A DNA stretch of 64,000 nucleotides, taken from NCBI RefSeq assembly GCF_001712795.1, contig NZ_KV757603.1, positions 23,973 to 87,972 of the forward strand. Reading direction: 5' to 3'. The notes beneath the pieces are model-generated. The model saw only the letters and a program-made list of their open reading frames with translations. It was not told the origin of the DNA and did no database searches. Both the position numbers and the translations under genes were made by a program. Positions 20,256-29,078 of the stretch are shown here, in pieces; position 1 is the first letter of the stretch, and each line of letters opens with the position of its first letter. This stretch comes from Nostoc sp. KVJ20 (GTDB taxonomy: Bacteria; Cyanobacteriota; Cyanobacteriia; Cyanobacteriales; Nostocaceae).

Positions 20256-20696
20256 TTAGTTAGGCAAATCTAGCTTACATTCCAATGCTTTTTTTTGCAT
20301 GGTTTTAAAAATGTTGTAAAACCCATTAGCACGGGAAGGTGTCAGGCTAACGTTTAAACCTGTTTCTTGAATAAAATCTGGGGTAAGTTGGACAATCTCA
20401 GTTGGGGTTAATCCCTGCAATCCTTCAACTAGCAGCCCTACTAAACCTTTGGTTAACTGGGAATCAGACTCGCCCTGAAACACAACTTTACCGTCATCCA
20501 AAGCTGCGGTGATAAAAACTTGAGACACGCAACCAGGAACTTTATTTTCGGGTAATTTCTCCGCTTCTGGGAACTCATTGAGCTTCTGAGCGTACCAGAT
20601 TAGCTGTTCGTAGCGTCGCTTCGGTTCGGAAGCGCGTTGAAAGCGCTGGACAATTTTAGCGAGCGCAGGTGGCAAAGAATCTAGAGTTGAGGACAT
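20256..20696 (-). CDS. sufE: SufE family sulfur acceptor
   Basis: 146 aa, the usual SufE length. The conserved Cys lies in NKVPGCVSQVFI near residue 54, the residue that accepts persulfide sulfur from the SufS desulfurase. Further family marks are LIWYAQKLNEFPE and the helix-rich C-terminus with LTPSRANGFYNIFKTMQKKA. It acts in the cytosol in Fe-S cluster assembly by stimulating SufS. The other suf genes are not in this window. It may be cotranscribed with the hydrolase-like gene 80 bp downstream. Confidence 0.9.
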   Translation of the reverse strand: MSSTLDSLPPALAKIVQRFQRASEPKRRYEQLIWYAQKLNEFPEAEKLPENKVPGCVSQVFITAALDDGKVVFQGESDSQLTKGLVGLLVEGLQGLTPTEIVQLTPDFIQETGLNVSLTPSRANGFYNIFKTMQKKALECKLDLPN

Positions 20697-21166
20697 AACA
20701 GAAGCTACAAATGATCGGTCTTACCTTGAGTGTAAATTATCTTTAGAGCTATCGCGCCTCTTGTTCACTTGGCATTATGAAGCTTGCCATTACTGAATAT
20801 ATTTTATCAAATCCAGCTAATTACTGCGTAGGCGCAGCCCAACCTAGGCATCGCATCCCCATCGTCCAGATTTTTTAATGCGTCTGATCACAAAAACTGA
20901 ATTTTATTCTAAGTAAAGATTTTATTAGTTTGTAGCAGATTCTCTGCGTGCCTCTGCGCTTACCTTTGCGTTCCTCTGCGTTTAAATTTCAACCCTCAAT
21001 TCTCCACGATTCGACAATTCTATGCCTACGGCTGGCTGCGCCTACGCACTTACAAAATTAGGTGCAAGTAGATTTTAACTAAGCAGCTAGATAATAATCA
21101 ACAATTAAAAATTAAAAATCAAAAAAAAATTCTGATTTTTAATTTTTAATTTCTCTCCCTCAAGGA
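20697..21166. repeat. repeat-rich intergenic region with SDR-like elements
   Basis: No gene seen. It holds two 26-bp SDR-like copies (20826-20851 reverse, 21022-21047 forward), one end of a longer dispersed repeat at 20932-21002 rich in CTCTGCG words (second copy 27059-27130), and an AT-rich heptamer tract (TTAAAAA words, about 21105-21150) next to the RRM gene stop. Confidence 0.7.
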
Positions 21167-21676
21167 TTAATTCGTAGTTTGTGCAGCTAGCATCTGCTTC
21201 AGCTTTTCTAATTCTGAAGCCCAACGAGGATCTGGACGAATAGTGTCTGAATCTGTCGTTGTAGTGCTGGTTTCACGAGAACCACCGCCGCCACTGCCGC
21301 CACGACGAGGCTTCTTAGAGCTTTTCTCACGACGGCTACCTTCTCTGTTGGGGCTAGGAGTTGGGGTACTACTAGCAGCAAGAGTAACTGGTTTAGGAGC
21401 TTGCTCGTCGCCCTCTTCACCCTTTGTCCGAGGTAATGCCTTTTCTAGCTTAATGGGAGTGTCTTTGAACATCTGCCCATTATACTTTTCAATGATTTCG
21501 TCAGCTTGTTCGTCATTGTTGACGGTAAGAAAACCGAAACCACGGCATTTGCCAGTTTTGCGGTCTTTAATTAATTTAGTTGTTACAGCATCACCTTCTG
21601 CTGCAAAAACTGCTTGCAGATCTTGACGATCTATTTCATCTTTAGGCAAATTACCTATATATAGGCGAACGGACAT
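21167..21676 (-). CDS. cyanobacterial RRM RNA-binding protein (Rbp type)
   Basis: 169 aa. One RRM at residues 1-82 with RNP2 LYIGNL (5-10) and RNP1 KCRGFGFLTV (43-52). A low-complexity tail follows (Pro/Ser/Thr, then KKPRRGGSGGGGSR), ending in a helix (PRWASELEKLKQMLAAQ). The Gly-rich tail is typical of one class of cyanobacterial Rbp proteins, often cold-induced, that bind RNA in the cytosol. The ordered C-terminal helix after the Gly tract is longer than in short Rbps. The 5' region (21677-21900) is an unusually long untranslated stretch, suggesting a regulated leader. Confidence 0.9.
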   Translation of the reverse strand: MSVRLYIGNLPKDEIDRQDLQAVFAAEGDAVTTKLIKDRKTGKCRGFGFLTVNNDEQADEIIEKYNGQMFKDTPIKLEKALPRTKGEEGDEQAPKPVTLAASSTPTPSPNREGSRREKSSKKPRRGGSGGGGSRETSTTTTDSDTIRPDPRWASELEKLKQMLAAQTTN

Positions 21677-22089
21677 GAACTATACCTCCAGAGTTGAATG
21701 AACATGGCAAGGCGAGAAAACAATTACTTGGCTTTGGCTTTTAAATAGATGCTATTGACCAAGGCTGCCATTAACCAATTTTTTTGCTCGAAACTGTCAA
21801 CTTATACAACAATACAGTTTTTCGTCGGGATCAAGCTTGTTTAATCCAAAGGCCCACACTATGGTGAGCTAATAACACCTTAATTCTAAGAATTGTAAAT
21901 TTAATAGCCTATTGCCTGCAAAAGTACACGCTTTCTTTCATGCTCTTTTTCGCAGAATCAAATACCATTCCTTACATTACCACGGTATTTTCTACGTAGC
22001 TAGTTTAGCGCATACATTTCCGACGTTAGTATTACTGCATCGTAACATAAAACACATTTTTTATTCAAGGGAGCATATTTTGAAACAAA
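21677..22089. other. RRM gene 5' region, no gene seen
   Basis: AT-rich. The start-proximal part (TATACCTCC read backwards gives a GGAGGTATA ribosome site at 21684-21692) belongs to the RRM gene. A 101-codon plus-strand frame starting near 21912 is not similar to anything I recognise and is judged spurious. Confidence 0.5.
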
Positions 22090-22108
22090 AACCAGCCGGT
22101 GGCTGGTT
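22090..22108 (-). terminator. rho-independent terminator (minus strand)
   Basis: 8-bp stem AACCAGCC / GGCTGGTT with a 3-nt loop, followed on the minus strand by TTTTTG. It would end transcripts coming from the M48-like gene about 200 nt upstream, before the RRM gene. The intervening 22109-22313 carries a heptamer tract (CCAATGA words, about 22262-22320). Confidence 0.7.
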
Positions 22109-22313
22109 GATTTCCTGCTGTGTTGGGAGGATAAAAAGGTATGGAGTAGGGGAAAAGCATCCGATTTCATCACTAAGCTGTAGTGCTGAGTTATGTTGGC
22201 TGCTAATGTTTGTGTAAATAAATGTAACACTTGTAAAGAAAACCTGCAACTTTTGTTTACATTCCGATTTGTCCTTTGTCCTTTGCTAATAACGAATGAC
22301 CAATGACCAATGA

Positions 22314-24584
22314 CTAACCAGTAAGAAAAACGTATGCGCCCCAAGCCTGTGCTGCAACTGCTAAAAAAGTAGACCAAATGGGATGAGGGCTATGAATGGT
22401 TTTACCACTTTGAGTTTCCAAGGTTTGGATATCGATCCAAGGTGTTGCTCCTCGGCGGAACCAACCTGTGACGATAATTTGCCTACCAATTAAATCCTGG
22501 TGATTGACTGACTGTCCTAGCCAAGAAATGTGGTGTAACTTCACTAAACCTGCGCTGGATTGGAGGATTAAATCTTGCGCTAGAGAGTTGCTAGTGCCTT
22601 GACGACCTAATAATTTGCCCACAAGACGCACGCTGACGCTATCAATTGGTAAGGCAGAAGGGTCAGATAACAGGTTGGGTAAGTAGTCGTCAGTTTGCAC
22701 AGTGTCAGGTTTGATATCTGGGAAGAAAGAATTAATCCGCATCACTGTACCGATGCTAAAGCCAATCAGAAGACAGCCTGTAATGAAAGACCAATCTTCG
22801 TATATCCACTTTAGATTTAAAAACTTTAGTGTGAATGCTAGTTGCCAGGTTAGCCAGACTAAAGCTGCAAACAAAACCCCTAGAGGAATTCCCAACCAGG
22901 GAGCGATTTGTAATAAGAAAGACTGACGCTTCACCTTTGACGGTTCACTAGCAAAATGTAGCTCGGTGTCTAGATGCCAGTGACGGGCTATTTGGCAGAG
23001 GCGTTCGATGCGATCGCCCATCAAAGGATGACTACTATTAATCGTAAACCATCGGCGATAGGGATTGGCAGTATCCCACTTCAAAAAGGCTTCAAAAGAT
23101 AGATTGCTGGCAATAGTGCCCAAAGCGAGGCTCTGTTGGTAGCTGACTGGTGTCAAAAGATTTAAGCTTTCTAGTTGCCAACTGGTCTGTTCTTGTTTTT
23201 GGATATCAGCTGCAATGCCAATAGCAATTTTGAGTAAAGCACGAATCAGGGCATTGGGATTACCAGTAATTTCAGATGCAACGCGATCGCTATAATAAAG
23301 CCGCAACCGCGATAACCACAATCCAGTCCCAGTCAGCAAAGACCAAACTCCATAAATTAGACTAGCCAAAATTGTCACCGGCCAGCGCCAAATTTTCGCT
23401 GATATTTTGTCTCCCCACTGCGACACTTGCTGATATAGCTGATGAATTGGTAGTGTCACCAGCAGCAACAAAGACATCACAGCAAAATCCCAGTGAGCAA
23501 TATGCCCTAATTGCGTGGCGTAAATAGTGGCGATTTCATCATCTGCTAATTGCTCTAATAGCCCTTGACTCACAACAATCCTGGCATTACGTGGTAAACT
23601 ACCATAGGTCAGGATAATTGGTGCAGCCATTGGTAAGATCCGCAGTTTGGGTATGGGCCAGTGTCGCTGTTGGCAACAACGTTGTAGCACCCGAACGGCT
23701 TCCCGGCTATGGGTATTTAATACATCTTTAGGAAATTCTCGCTGACCATACAATTTCGCCAGTAGTAGATCCAGCAACCAAGGCGATACTCCGATTAAAA
23801 TCACCAATACTATTAGCAACAATCTAGTAGGATCGCGGTATAAAAGTTGCAGCGGCTCCAGATAAGGTAGTTTGACTAAAGTCTGGTTGATGAATCCCAA
23901 TGCTAACTTGAGGATTTCTCGCATAACCCAAAACAGGGCGATGAATGTCCCTGCTGACAGTAGCCGCAAAGGAATTAATTTCGGTTTGCGTAGTGGTTGC
24001 CATGCTCTAGCGCGTTGTGCTTGCCGCCAATAAATAACACCGAATAATTTAGCTTGGGTGCGAGTCACAGAACCCATGAAGCCATTTAGGGGTGCAGTTG
24101 TTGGTGGTGGTAATGGCGTCGCTACTGTGGCTTTGAGTCTAGCTAGTGGCACCATCGACGGTGTGTCGTCGCTTTTGGTTTCTGTGACTTGATCTTTTGG
24201 TTTTTCCTCTAATGTAGGAGTTTCCGGGGGGGGGACTGGGGGAGAATCTGGAGTTGAATTATCAAAGGCAACAAATCCAGTTTCGACATTTTTTGATTCT
24301 TGATCGCGTTTTTTACGTTTTGTCAGGTGTTCGAGAGCGCGTGTTGCCCACTCTTGAACTTGCGGATTGTTACTCTCAATGAGATTCTGGGATATAGCGA
24401 TCGCTTTGGACACTTCGCCAGTGCGAGCATAAGCCATCACTAAACCAACTTGGGCTTGTAAGCTAGCAGTACCATTGCTTTGGCTGCTAGCAATAGGTTC
24501 TAAGTGAGCGATCGCTGTTTGGTAATTCCCCTGCTTGAGGGCAACTAAACCAGCCTCCAAAGACGATTTGGCATGTGAAGGCAT
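22314..24584 (-). CDS. M48 peptidase-like membrane protein with degenerate zinc site
   Basis: 756 aa from ATG 24584; a 16-residue upstream extension is less likely. Order: N-terminal TPR-like region (1-95), Pro-rich linker (about 100-160), two membrane segments (about 205-270), an M48 core, then two more membrane segments (about 560-640) and a beta-rich C-terminal domain. The HExxH site is replaced by ATQLGHIAHWD and the downstream Glu ligand region reads LYYSDRVAS, so at least three catalytic or ligand positions (His, Glu, Glu) are changed. It is probably a pseudo-protease, perhaps a chaperone or membrane quality-control scaffold. Downstream of prfC on the same strand. Confidence 0.8.
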   Translation of the reverse strand: MPSHAKSSLEAGLVALKQGNYQTAIAHLEPIASSQSNGTASLQAQVGLVMAYARTGEVSKAIAISQNLIESNNPQVQEWATRALEHLTKRKKRDQESKNVETGFVAFDNSTPDSPPVPPPETPTLEEKPKDQVTETKSDDTPSMVPLARLKATVATPLPPPTTAPLNGFMGSVTRTQAKLFGVIYWRQAQRARAWQPLRKPKLIPLRLLSAGTFIALFWVMREILKLALGFINQTLVKLPYLEPLQLLYRDPTRLLLIVLVILIGVSPWLLDLLLAKLYGQREFPKDVLNTHSREAVRVLQRCCQQRHWPIPKLRILPMAAPIILTYGSLPRNARIVVSQGLLEQLADDEIATIYATQLGHIAHWDFAVMSLLLLVTLPIHQLYQQVSQWGDKISAKIWRWPVTILASLIYGVWSLLTGTGLWLSRLRLYYSDRVASEITGNPNALIRALLKIAIGIAADIQKQEQTSWQLESLNLLTPVSYQQSLALGTIASNLSFEAFLKWDTANPYRRWFTINSSHPLMGDRIERLCQIARHWHLDTELHFASEPSKVKRQSFLLQIAPWLGIPLGVLFAALVWLTWQLAFTLKFLNLKWIYEDWSFITGCLLIGFSIGTVMRINSFFPDIKPDTVQTDDYLPNLLSDPSALPIDSVSVRLVGKLLGRQGTSNSLAQDLILQSSAGLVKLHHISWLGQSVNHQDLIGRQIIVTGWFRRGATPWIDIQTLETQSGKTIHSPHPIWSTFLAVAAQAWGAYVFLTG

Positions 24585-24688
24585 ACAAATTCTGGCACTC
24601 CAATCTCTTCTAGGTGATCCACGTTTGTGCAAAAGCGCGAACCTCGGATGCCGTGGAACTCAACCGCGCTCAAGTTTTGCTTGTCAAC

Positions 24689-24843
24689 CAATTTTGGATT
24701 TTGGATTTTGGATTTTGGATTGAGCCTGACCACAAGGTTACTTGGCTCAAGGATTTTAAATTAAGGATTTTAGATTTGTTCTACCCACTAGGGGCAAGAC
24801 ATGAACAAAAAAATCTAAAATTTAAAATCTAAAATCTAAAATT
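24689..24843. repeat. complementary heptamer arrays upstream of the M48-like gene
   Basis: A TTTGGAT 7-mer array (24691-24721) and an AAAATCT array (24807-24842) can pair as a long AT-rich hairpin in the 268-bp gap between prfC and the M48-like gene. Confidence 0.7.
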
Positions 24844-24852
24844 CGTAGTGAA

Positions 24853-26481
24853 TTATTCTTCCACTGGTTTTTGACTAGAAAATACTGGAGCGATCGCGCT
24901 TAATTTTAACTCTGGATGGTCGCCCAATAATTGTTGACAATTCCATTCATTGCGGAATAGTAACACTGGACGTCCCATACTGTCTTTAACTGTAGTGGTG
25001 TTGAATATTCGGCCCACTTTTTCTAATGCTTCCCAACCACCCTCAACCCAACGGGCGACACTGTAGGGCAATAACTCTAATATGGTTTCTACACCATATT
25101 CGTTTTGTAAACGAAACTGCACCACCTCGAATTGCAACTGACCCACCGCCGCCAAAATTGGATCGCGCTTGGCTTCATCAGTTGAATACATAATTTGTAC
25201 AGCACCTTCTTCTCGCAATTCCGCAACGCCTTTTTGGAATTGTTTAGATTTTGAGGGGTTGGGATTCCTCATAGACGCAAACAGTTCCGGCGAGAAATAC
25301 GGAATCCCCTCATATTCGAGCTTTTGTCCCGTGTAAATTGTATCCCCGATCGCAAAAACACCGGGATTATTCAAACCGATCACATCGCCAGGATAAGCCA
25401 CATCAATCGATTCCCGCTCTTGAGCAAAGAGTTTTTGCGGGCGAGATAGACGGATGAGTTTACCAATGCGGGCGTGATTCACCATCATATCTTTTTCAAA
25501 CTTACCAGTGCAGACCCGGATAAATGCGACGCGATCGCGATGCTTCGGGTCCATATTCGCTTGCAGTTTGAAGACAAACCCCGAAAATTCCGGGTATGTA
25601 GGGGGAACTTCGCCAACACTGCTGACATGAGAACCGGGTTTGAGGGCATAGTCGAGGAAATACTTGAGGAATAACTCTACCCCGAAGTTAGTCATGGCGC
25701 TACCAAAGAACACAGGCGTCATTTTGCCTTCGTGTATCAACTGCAAATCTAGCTCTGGCCCAACTCCTTCTAACAGTTCTAGATCGTTTTTCAGTTGGTG
25801 GTAGAGGTCTTGTTCTAGCTGTTCTTCTATTCTCGGATCACCTAACTCGACTATCGTATCACGGGCTTCGCGGCTACCGTGGAAACTGCGCTCAAAGAGG
25901 TGTATTTGTTGCTTGTGTCGGTCAAAAACACCTTTAAAGCGATCGCCCATACCAATCGGCCAGTTGACCGCATAGGTTTGTAATCCCAATTCTTGCTCAA
26001 TTTCATCCAACAGTTCCAGAGGTTCCCTACCTGGGCGATCGAGCTTGTTGACAAATGTAAAAATCGGGATACCCCGCAACTTACACACTTCAAACAATTT
26101 GCGGGTTTGGGGTTCCAAACCTTTTGCCGCATCAATCAGCATCACGGCATTATCGGCAGCGGCGAGGGTGCGATAAGTATCTTCACTGAAATCTTGGTGT
26201 CCCGGCGTATCTAATAAATTTATTTGACAGTTCCGGTATTCAAATTGCAACACTGTGGAGGTGATGGAAATACCACGTTGTTGCTCCATCGCCATCCAGT
26301 CAGAGGTAGCCTTTCGCTGCGCCCGTCGCGCCTTCACCGCCCCAGCTTCGTGAATTGCACCTCCGTACAGAAGTAGCTTTTCTGTTAGTGTAGTTTTACC
26401 CGCATCAGGGTGAGATATAATCGCAAAATTGCGGCGAAGTTCAACCGCTTGAATAAGTTCAGACTGAAGTTCAGTAGACAT
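24853..26481 (-). CDS. prfC: peptide chain release factor 3
   Basis: 542 aa, full length. Translational GTPase: G1 [12 protein letters not shown] (residues 19-30), switch region [14 protein letters not shown]3 [14 protein letters not shown]4 NKLD near 145, then domain II and a C-terminal RF3 domain ([16 protein letters not shown]). RF3 uses GTP to recycle RF1 and RF2 from ribosomes after peptide release. The start is supported by family N-terminus spacing. Upstream divergent neighbour is a DUF4870 gene. Confidence 0.96.
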   Translation of the reverse strand: MSTELQSELIQAVELRRNFAIISHPDAGKTTLTEKLLLYGGAIHEAGAVKARRAQRKATSDWMAMEQQRGISITSTVLQFEYRNCQINLLDTPGHQDFSEDTYRTLAAADNAVMLIDAAKGLEPQTRKLFEVCKLRGIPIFTFVNKLDRPGREPLELLDEIEQELGLQTYAVNWPIGMGDRFKGVFDRHKQQIHLFERSFHGSREARDTIVELGDPRIEEQLEQDLYHQLKNDLELLEGVGPELDLQLIHEGKMTPVFFGSAMTNFGVELFLKYFLDYALKPGSHVSSVGEVPPTYPEFSGFVFKLQANMDPKHRDRVAFIRVCTGKFEKDMMVNHARIGKLIRLSRPQKLFAQERESIDVAYPGDVIGLNNPGVFAIGDTIYTGQKLEYEGIPYFSPELFASMRNPNPSKSKQFQKGVAELREEGAVQIMYSTDEAKRDPILAAVGQLQFEVVQFRLQNEYGVETILELLPYSVARWVEGGWEALEKVGRIFNTTTVKDSMGRPVLLFRNEWNCQQLLGDHPELKLSAIAPVFSSQKPVEE

Positions 26482-26603
26482 AAATGTATTTGTTTGTTAG
26501 CTAACTTAATTTTTTGACTCTTGTAAGTCTTTTAATCTTAAGACAACGATGCTCGTGATAGGGTCGTAATATAACCAACAATCTGACTAAATAGGAGAAA
26601 AGA

Positions 26604-26963
26604 ATGTACGACACAGACAAGCGAAAGCTTCTATCTGCCTTGTCGCATGGAGCCATTTTTTTCAGTACGGCTTTTATATCTGTAGGTATACCTATCGCCA
26701 TACTGCTCGTATCTGATGATCCTGTTGTTAAAGAAAACGCCAAAGAGTCTATCAATTTCCACTTTAATGTCTGGCTGTATGGAGGAATTCTAGGAGCGCT
26801 ATTTTTTCTATTTGGTTGGTTAGTGTTACCTCTATTATTGTTGGGGCCACTAGCGGGTATTGGGTATCTATTACACTGGGGATTAACAATTTGGGCGCTC
26901 ATCGGAGTTTTCAGCAATCCTGATATACCCTTCCGTTATCCCTATATTTTCCGAGTTTTTTAA
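26604..26963 (+). CDS. DUF4870 (Tic20-like) small membrane protein
   Basis: 119 aa, with ribosome site AGGAG 8 bp before the ATG. Three or four hydrophobic segments (about 12-36, 55-72, 75-108) and the family marks LSHGAIFFS, ENAKESINFHFNVWL and a C-terminal NPDIPFRYPYIFRVF. This is the DUF4870 family, distantly related to the Tic20 fold; no defined activity. Located in the cytoplasmic or thylakoid membrane. Divergent from prfC with a 122-bp gap. Confidence 0.8.
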   Translation: MYDTDKRKLLSALSHGAIFFSTAFISVGIPIAILLVSDDPVVKENAKESINFHFNVWLYGGILGALFFLFGWLVLPLLLLGPLAGIGYLLHWGLTIWALIGVFSNPDIPFRYPYIFRVF

Positions 26964-26982
26964 CACAAATTATCATTGGGAA

Positions 26983-27018
26983 TGGGGCATGGGGCATTGA
27001 GCATTGAGCATTGGGCAT
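26983..27018. repeat. heptamer repeat (GGGCAT.. type)
   Basis: Degenerate tandem 7-mers GGGGCAT / TGAGCAT / TGGGCAT, downstream of the DUF4870 gene. Confidence 0.7.
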
Positions 27019-27058
27019 TGTCAGTTATTTACTACCAAATACAAAATTTAATTAATTC

Positions 27059-27130
27059 GTAGCGAATTCTCTGCGTGCCTCTGCGTTTTCCTCTGCGCCA
27101 CTTGGCGTTGAAATTTCAACCCTCAATTCC
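27059..27130. repeat. dispersed CTCTGCG-rich repeat, copy 2
   Basis: Shares with 20932-21002 the order GTAGC..ATTCTCTGCGTGCCTCTGCG, then AAATTTCAACCCTCAATT. Internal spacing differs slightly. Non-coding. Confidence 0.7.
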
Positions 27131-27190
27131 CCAAAATTTTGCCAACAGACAGTCTTATCATTTTGAATTGCTTATTATGTCGTTTTTTTC

Positions 27191-27323
27191 CCAGTCCGTC
27201 GGATAGGTGCAACCAAGCTGTAGAATACAAAATTGCCCCACAACTTGATTAAGAGTAGGGCAAAAGGACAGTTAAGCACTGTTTGTAGTCTGTCCGACGG
27301 CAGGAAAATTTTAGCCTGCTTTT
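27191..27323 (+). ncRNA. candidate structured leader or small RNA upstream of hemB
   Basis: A closing stem CCGTCGGA (27196-27203) / TCCGACGG (27293-27300) encloses hairpin TTGCCC/GGGCAA (27233-27263) and hairpin ACAGT/ACTGT (27268-27282), forming a multibranch loop. Directly after it comes GCAGG/CCTGC (27300-27319) followed by TTTT, a terminator-like hairpin. hemB starts 51 bp later. This could be an attenuator controlling hemB or a free small RNA. No known riboswitch consensus was recognised. Structure is by eye only. Confidence 0.5.
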
Positions 27324-27373
27324 GTGACGCTTTGTTTTGTGTCCAATTGCGTTGTTTTTCTTCATAAAATTTT

Positions 27374-28354
27374 ATGTTTCCTACACATCGTCCCCGTCGT
27401 CTGCGTACTCATCCCCAACTGCGCCGGATGGTTCGTGAAACTGTTTTAACAACAAACGATTTAATCTACCCATTATTTGCTGTACCAGGTGAGGGAATCG
27501 CTAACGAGGTGAAATCCATGCCCGGAGTCTACCAACTTTCGGTAGATAAAATTGTTGAAGAAGCAAAAGAAGTTTATGACTTAGGAATTCCTTCGATTAT
27601 TTTATTTGGAATTCCGGCTGATAAAGATGTGGATGCCACTGGCGCTTGGCATGATTGCGGTATCGTCCAGAAAGCGGCGACGGCGGTAAAAGCAGCAGTG
27701 CCAGATTTGATTGTAATTGCTGATACTTGTTTATGTGAGTACACCAGTCACGGTCATTGTGGTTATTTACAAGTTGGTGATTTAACAGGACGAGTTTTAA
27801 ATGACCCAACTTTGGAATTGTTGAAGAAAACAGCGGTTTCTCAAGCAAAAGCTGGTGCCGATATCATCGCCCCTTCGGGGATGATGGATGGGTTTGTGCA
27901 AGCAATTCGTCAGGGTTTAGATGAAGCCGGATTTCAAGACACGCCGATTTTGTCTTATGCTGCTAAGTATGCTTCGGGTTATTATGGCCCATTTAGAGAT
28001 GCAGCAGACTCGACACCACAATTTGGGGACAGAAGAACTTACCAAATGGACCCAGGTAACGCCCGCGAAGCAATTAAAGAGATTGAATTGGATATTGCTG
28101 AAGGTGCTGATATGCTCATGGTTAAGCCAGCCTTGGCATACATGGATATTATCTGGCGGGTGAAGGAAGCGAGTAACTTACCAGTTGCGGCTTACAATGT
28201 TTCTGGTGAGTATTCGATGGTGAAAGCTGCCGCTCTCAATGGTTGGATTGACGAGGAGCGCGTGGTTATGGAAACTTTAACTGGGTTTAAACGGGCTGGT
28301 GCAGACTTGATTTTGACTTATCATGCCAAAGATGCGGCGCGATGGTTAAAGTAG
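27374..28354 (+). CDS. hemB: porphobilinogen synthase (delta-aminolevulinate dehydratase)
   Basis: 326 aa, full length. It condenses two 5-aminolevulinate molecules to porphobilinogen, the common precursor of haem, chlorophyll and bilins, in the cytosol. Metal-binding Cys region [15 protein letters not shown] (near 120-135), Schiff-base lysines in [18 protein letters not shown] (near 200) and [12 protein letters not shown] (near 250), all conserved. The metal site has Cys residues at two of three positions, as in zinc- or mixed-metal enzymes. A structured leader with a terminator-like hairpin precedes it, suggesting transcriptional attenuation. Confidence 0.96.
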   Translation: MFPTHRPRRLRTHPQLRRMVRETVLTTNDLIYPLFAVPGEGIANEVKSMPGVYQLSVDKIVEEAKEVYDLGIPSIILFGIPADKDVDATGAWHDCGIVQKAATAVKAAVPDLIVIADTCLCEYTSHGHCGYLQVGDLTGRVLNDPTLELLKKTAVSQAKAGADIIAPSGMMDGFVQAIRQGLDEAGFQDTPILSYAAKYASGYYGPFRDAADSTPQFGDRRTYQMDPGNAREAIKEIELDIAEGADMLMVKPALAYMDIIWRVKEASNLPVAAYNVSGEYSMVKAAALNGWIDEERVVMETLTGFKRAGADLILTYHAKDAARWLK

Positions 28355-28374
28355 GACAAATGATTGAATAGTAA

Positions 28375-28497
28375 GAATTTGCCGACATCTTGGCTCATGA
28401 GCAAACGGAAAAGAGTGAATTGATCCGACACTTGATTGTTGAACGTTGGCTAACCTTAGACCTCTTGCAAAAGTGCTTTTTGCAAGAGGTCTTATGA
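28375..28497 (+). pseudogene. remnant of a VapB-type antitoxin
   Basis: Open frame without a start encodes ADILAHEQTEKSELIRHLI then VERWLTL, resembling the DNA-binding part of ribbon-helix-helix antitoxins paired with PIN toxins in cyanobacteria. It is then broken by a 33-bp palindromic insertion. No promoter or start is left; a decayed gene. Confidence 0.6.
28459..28491. mobile_element. 33-bp perfect palindrome, minimal MITE-like insertion
   Basis: A 14-bp stem GACCTCTTGCAAAA and its complement with a 5-nt loop is bordered by TTA on both sides, like a 3-bp target duplication. It interrupts the antitoxin relic. It may be two joined transposon ends. Confidence 0.6.
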
Positions 28498-28500
28498 GTG

Positions 28501-28714
28501 TGAGCAATTATTGCCGCAAGATTTTTCGCGTATTGCTGAGTTTAATACTCAGTACAGAGATTTACCAGGGGATTTTGCATTCTCCTTGATCGTCATTTCG
28601 GAATGCTTAGATATTGGTGCGATGCCTAGGTTGGGCTACGCCTATGCTACTTTGAACAGTGATTTTGATATTTATCGGCGTTATCGTAAAAAACCTTTTG
28701 GGCGGGTATTTTAG
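28501..28714 (+). pseudogene. remnant of a PIN-domain (VapC) toxin
   Basis: Encodes the C-terminal third of a PIN toxin: EQLLPQDFSRIAEFN, YRDLPGDFAFSLIVISE, then TLNSDFDIYRRYRKKPF. The N-terminal part with the first acidic catalytic residues is absent, and an 8-codon insertion (28622-28645) splits the core segment LDIGA/ATLNSDFD. Inactive as an endonuclease. A nested 67-codon ORF from 28511 is this fragment, not an independent gene. Confidence 0.65.
28622..28645 (+). mobile_element. 24-bp small dispersed repeat (SDR-like) inserted in the vapC relic
   Basis: ATGCCTAGGTTGGGCTACGC plus CTAT adds exactly eight codons between conserved residues. It matches, with two differences over 26 bp, the reverse of 20826-20851 and resembles 21022-21047. 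Size and behaviour fit the very small mobile repeats described in Nostoc. Confidence 0.65.
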
Positions 28715-29078
28715 GAATGCGATTTTCAATGCGTAAGTCCTAAAACCTATAAAATCTAACTTAGGTATGTGGATTTATTAATTTGCAACTCCTAATGTAG
28801 GGTGCGTTAGTGATTTTCGTAACATAATTTTCTCAAGTATTGATGCGTTAAGCTTGACGGAACGCAACAGCACCTATATATCTGAGAATCAGTTGTCCAT
28901 TCAGCCTCTGTTACGGAGTTAAAGTTTTGCGTTTTATTTGGCTCCACGTTTCTTATATTCTTGCTCCAATGAAGAGGATCGTTTAAACAACCCAATCTCT
29001 AACTAGTGCGATCGCTCACCTTATTTGCGACAGCAGCACGATAAAATTCTAAAACCATAATCGTACTAAAAGGTCTAA
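28715..29078. other. intergenic region upstream of pdhB
   Basis: No gene. A repeat-like stretch at about 28797-28876 has GGGTGCGTTA and GATGCGTTAAGC...AACGCAACAGCACC words, in partial inverted order, a common cyanobacterial intergenic type. pdhB promoter elements were not identified. Confidence 0.45.

Noticed and set aside
21912..22217. 101-codon plus-strand ORF upstream of the RRM gene
   Set aside because: Covers a terminator hairpin and a heptamer tract; no family features seen.
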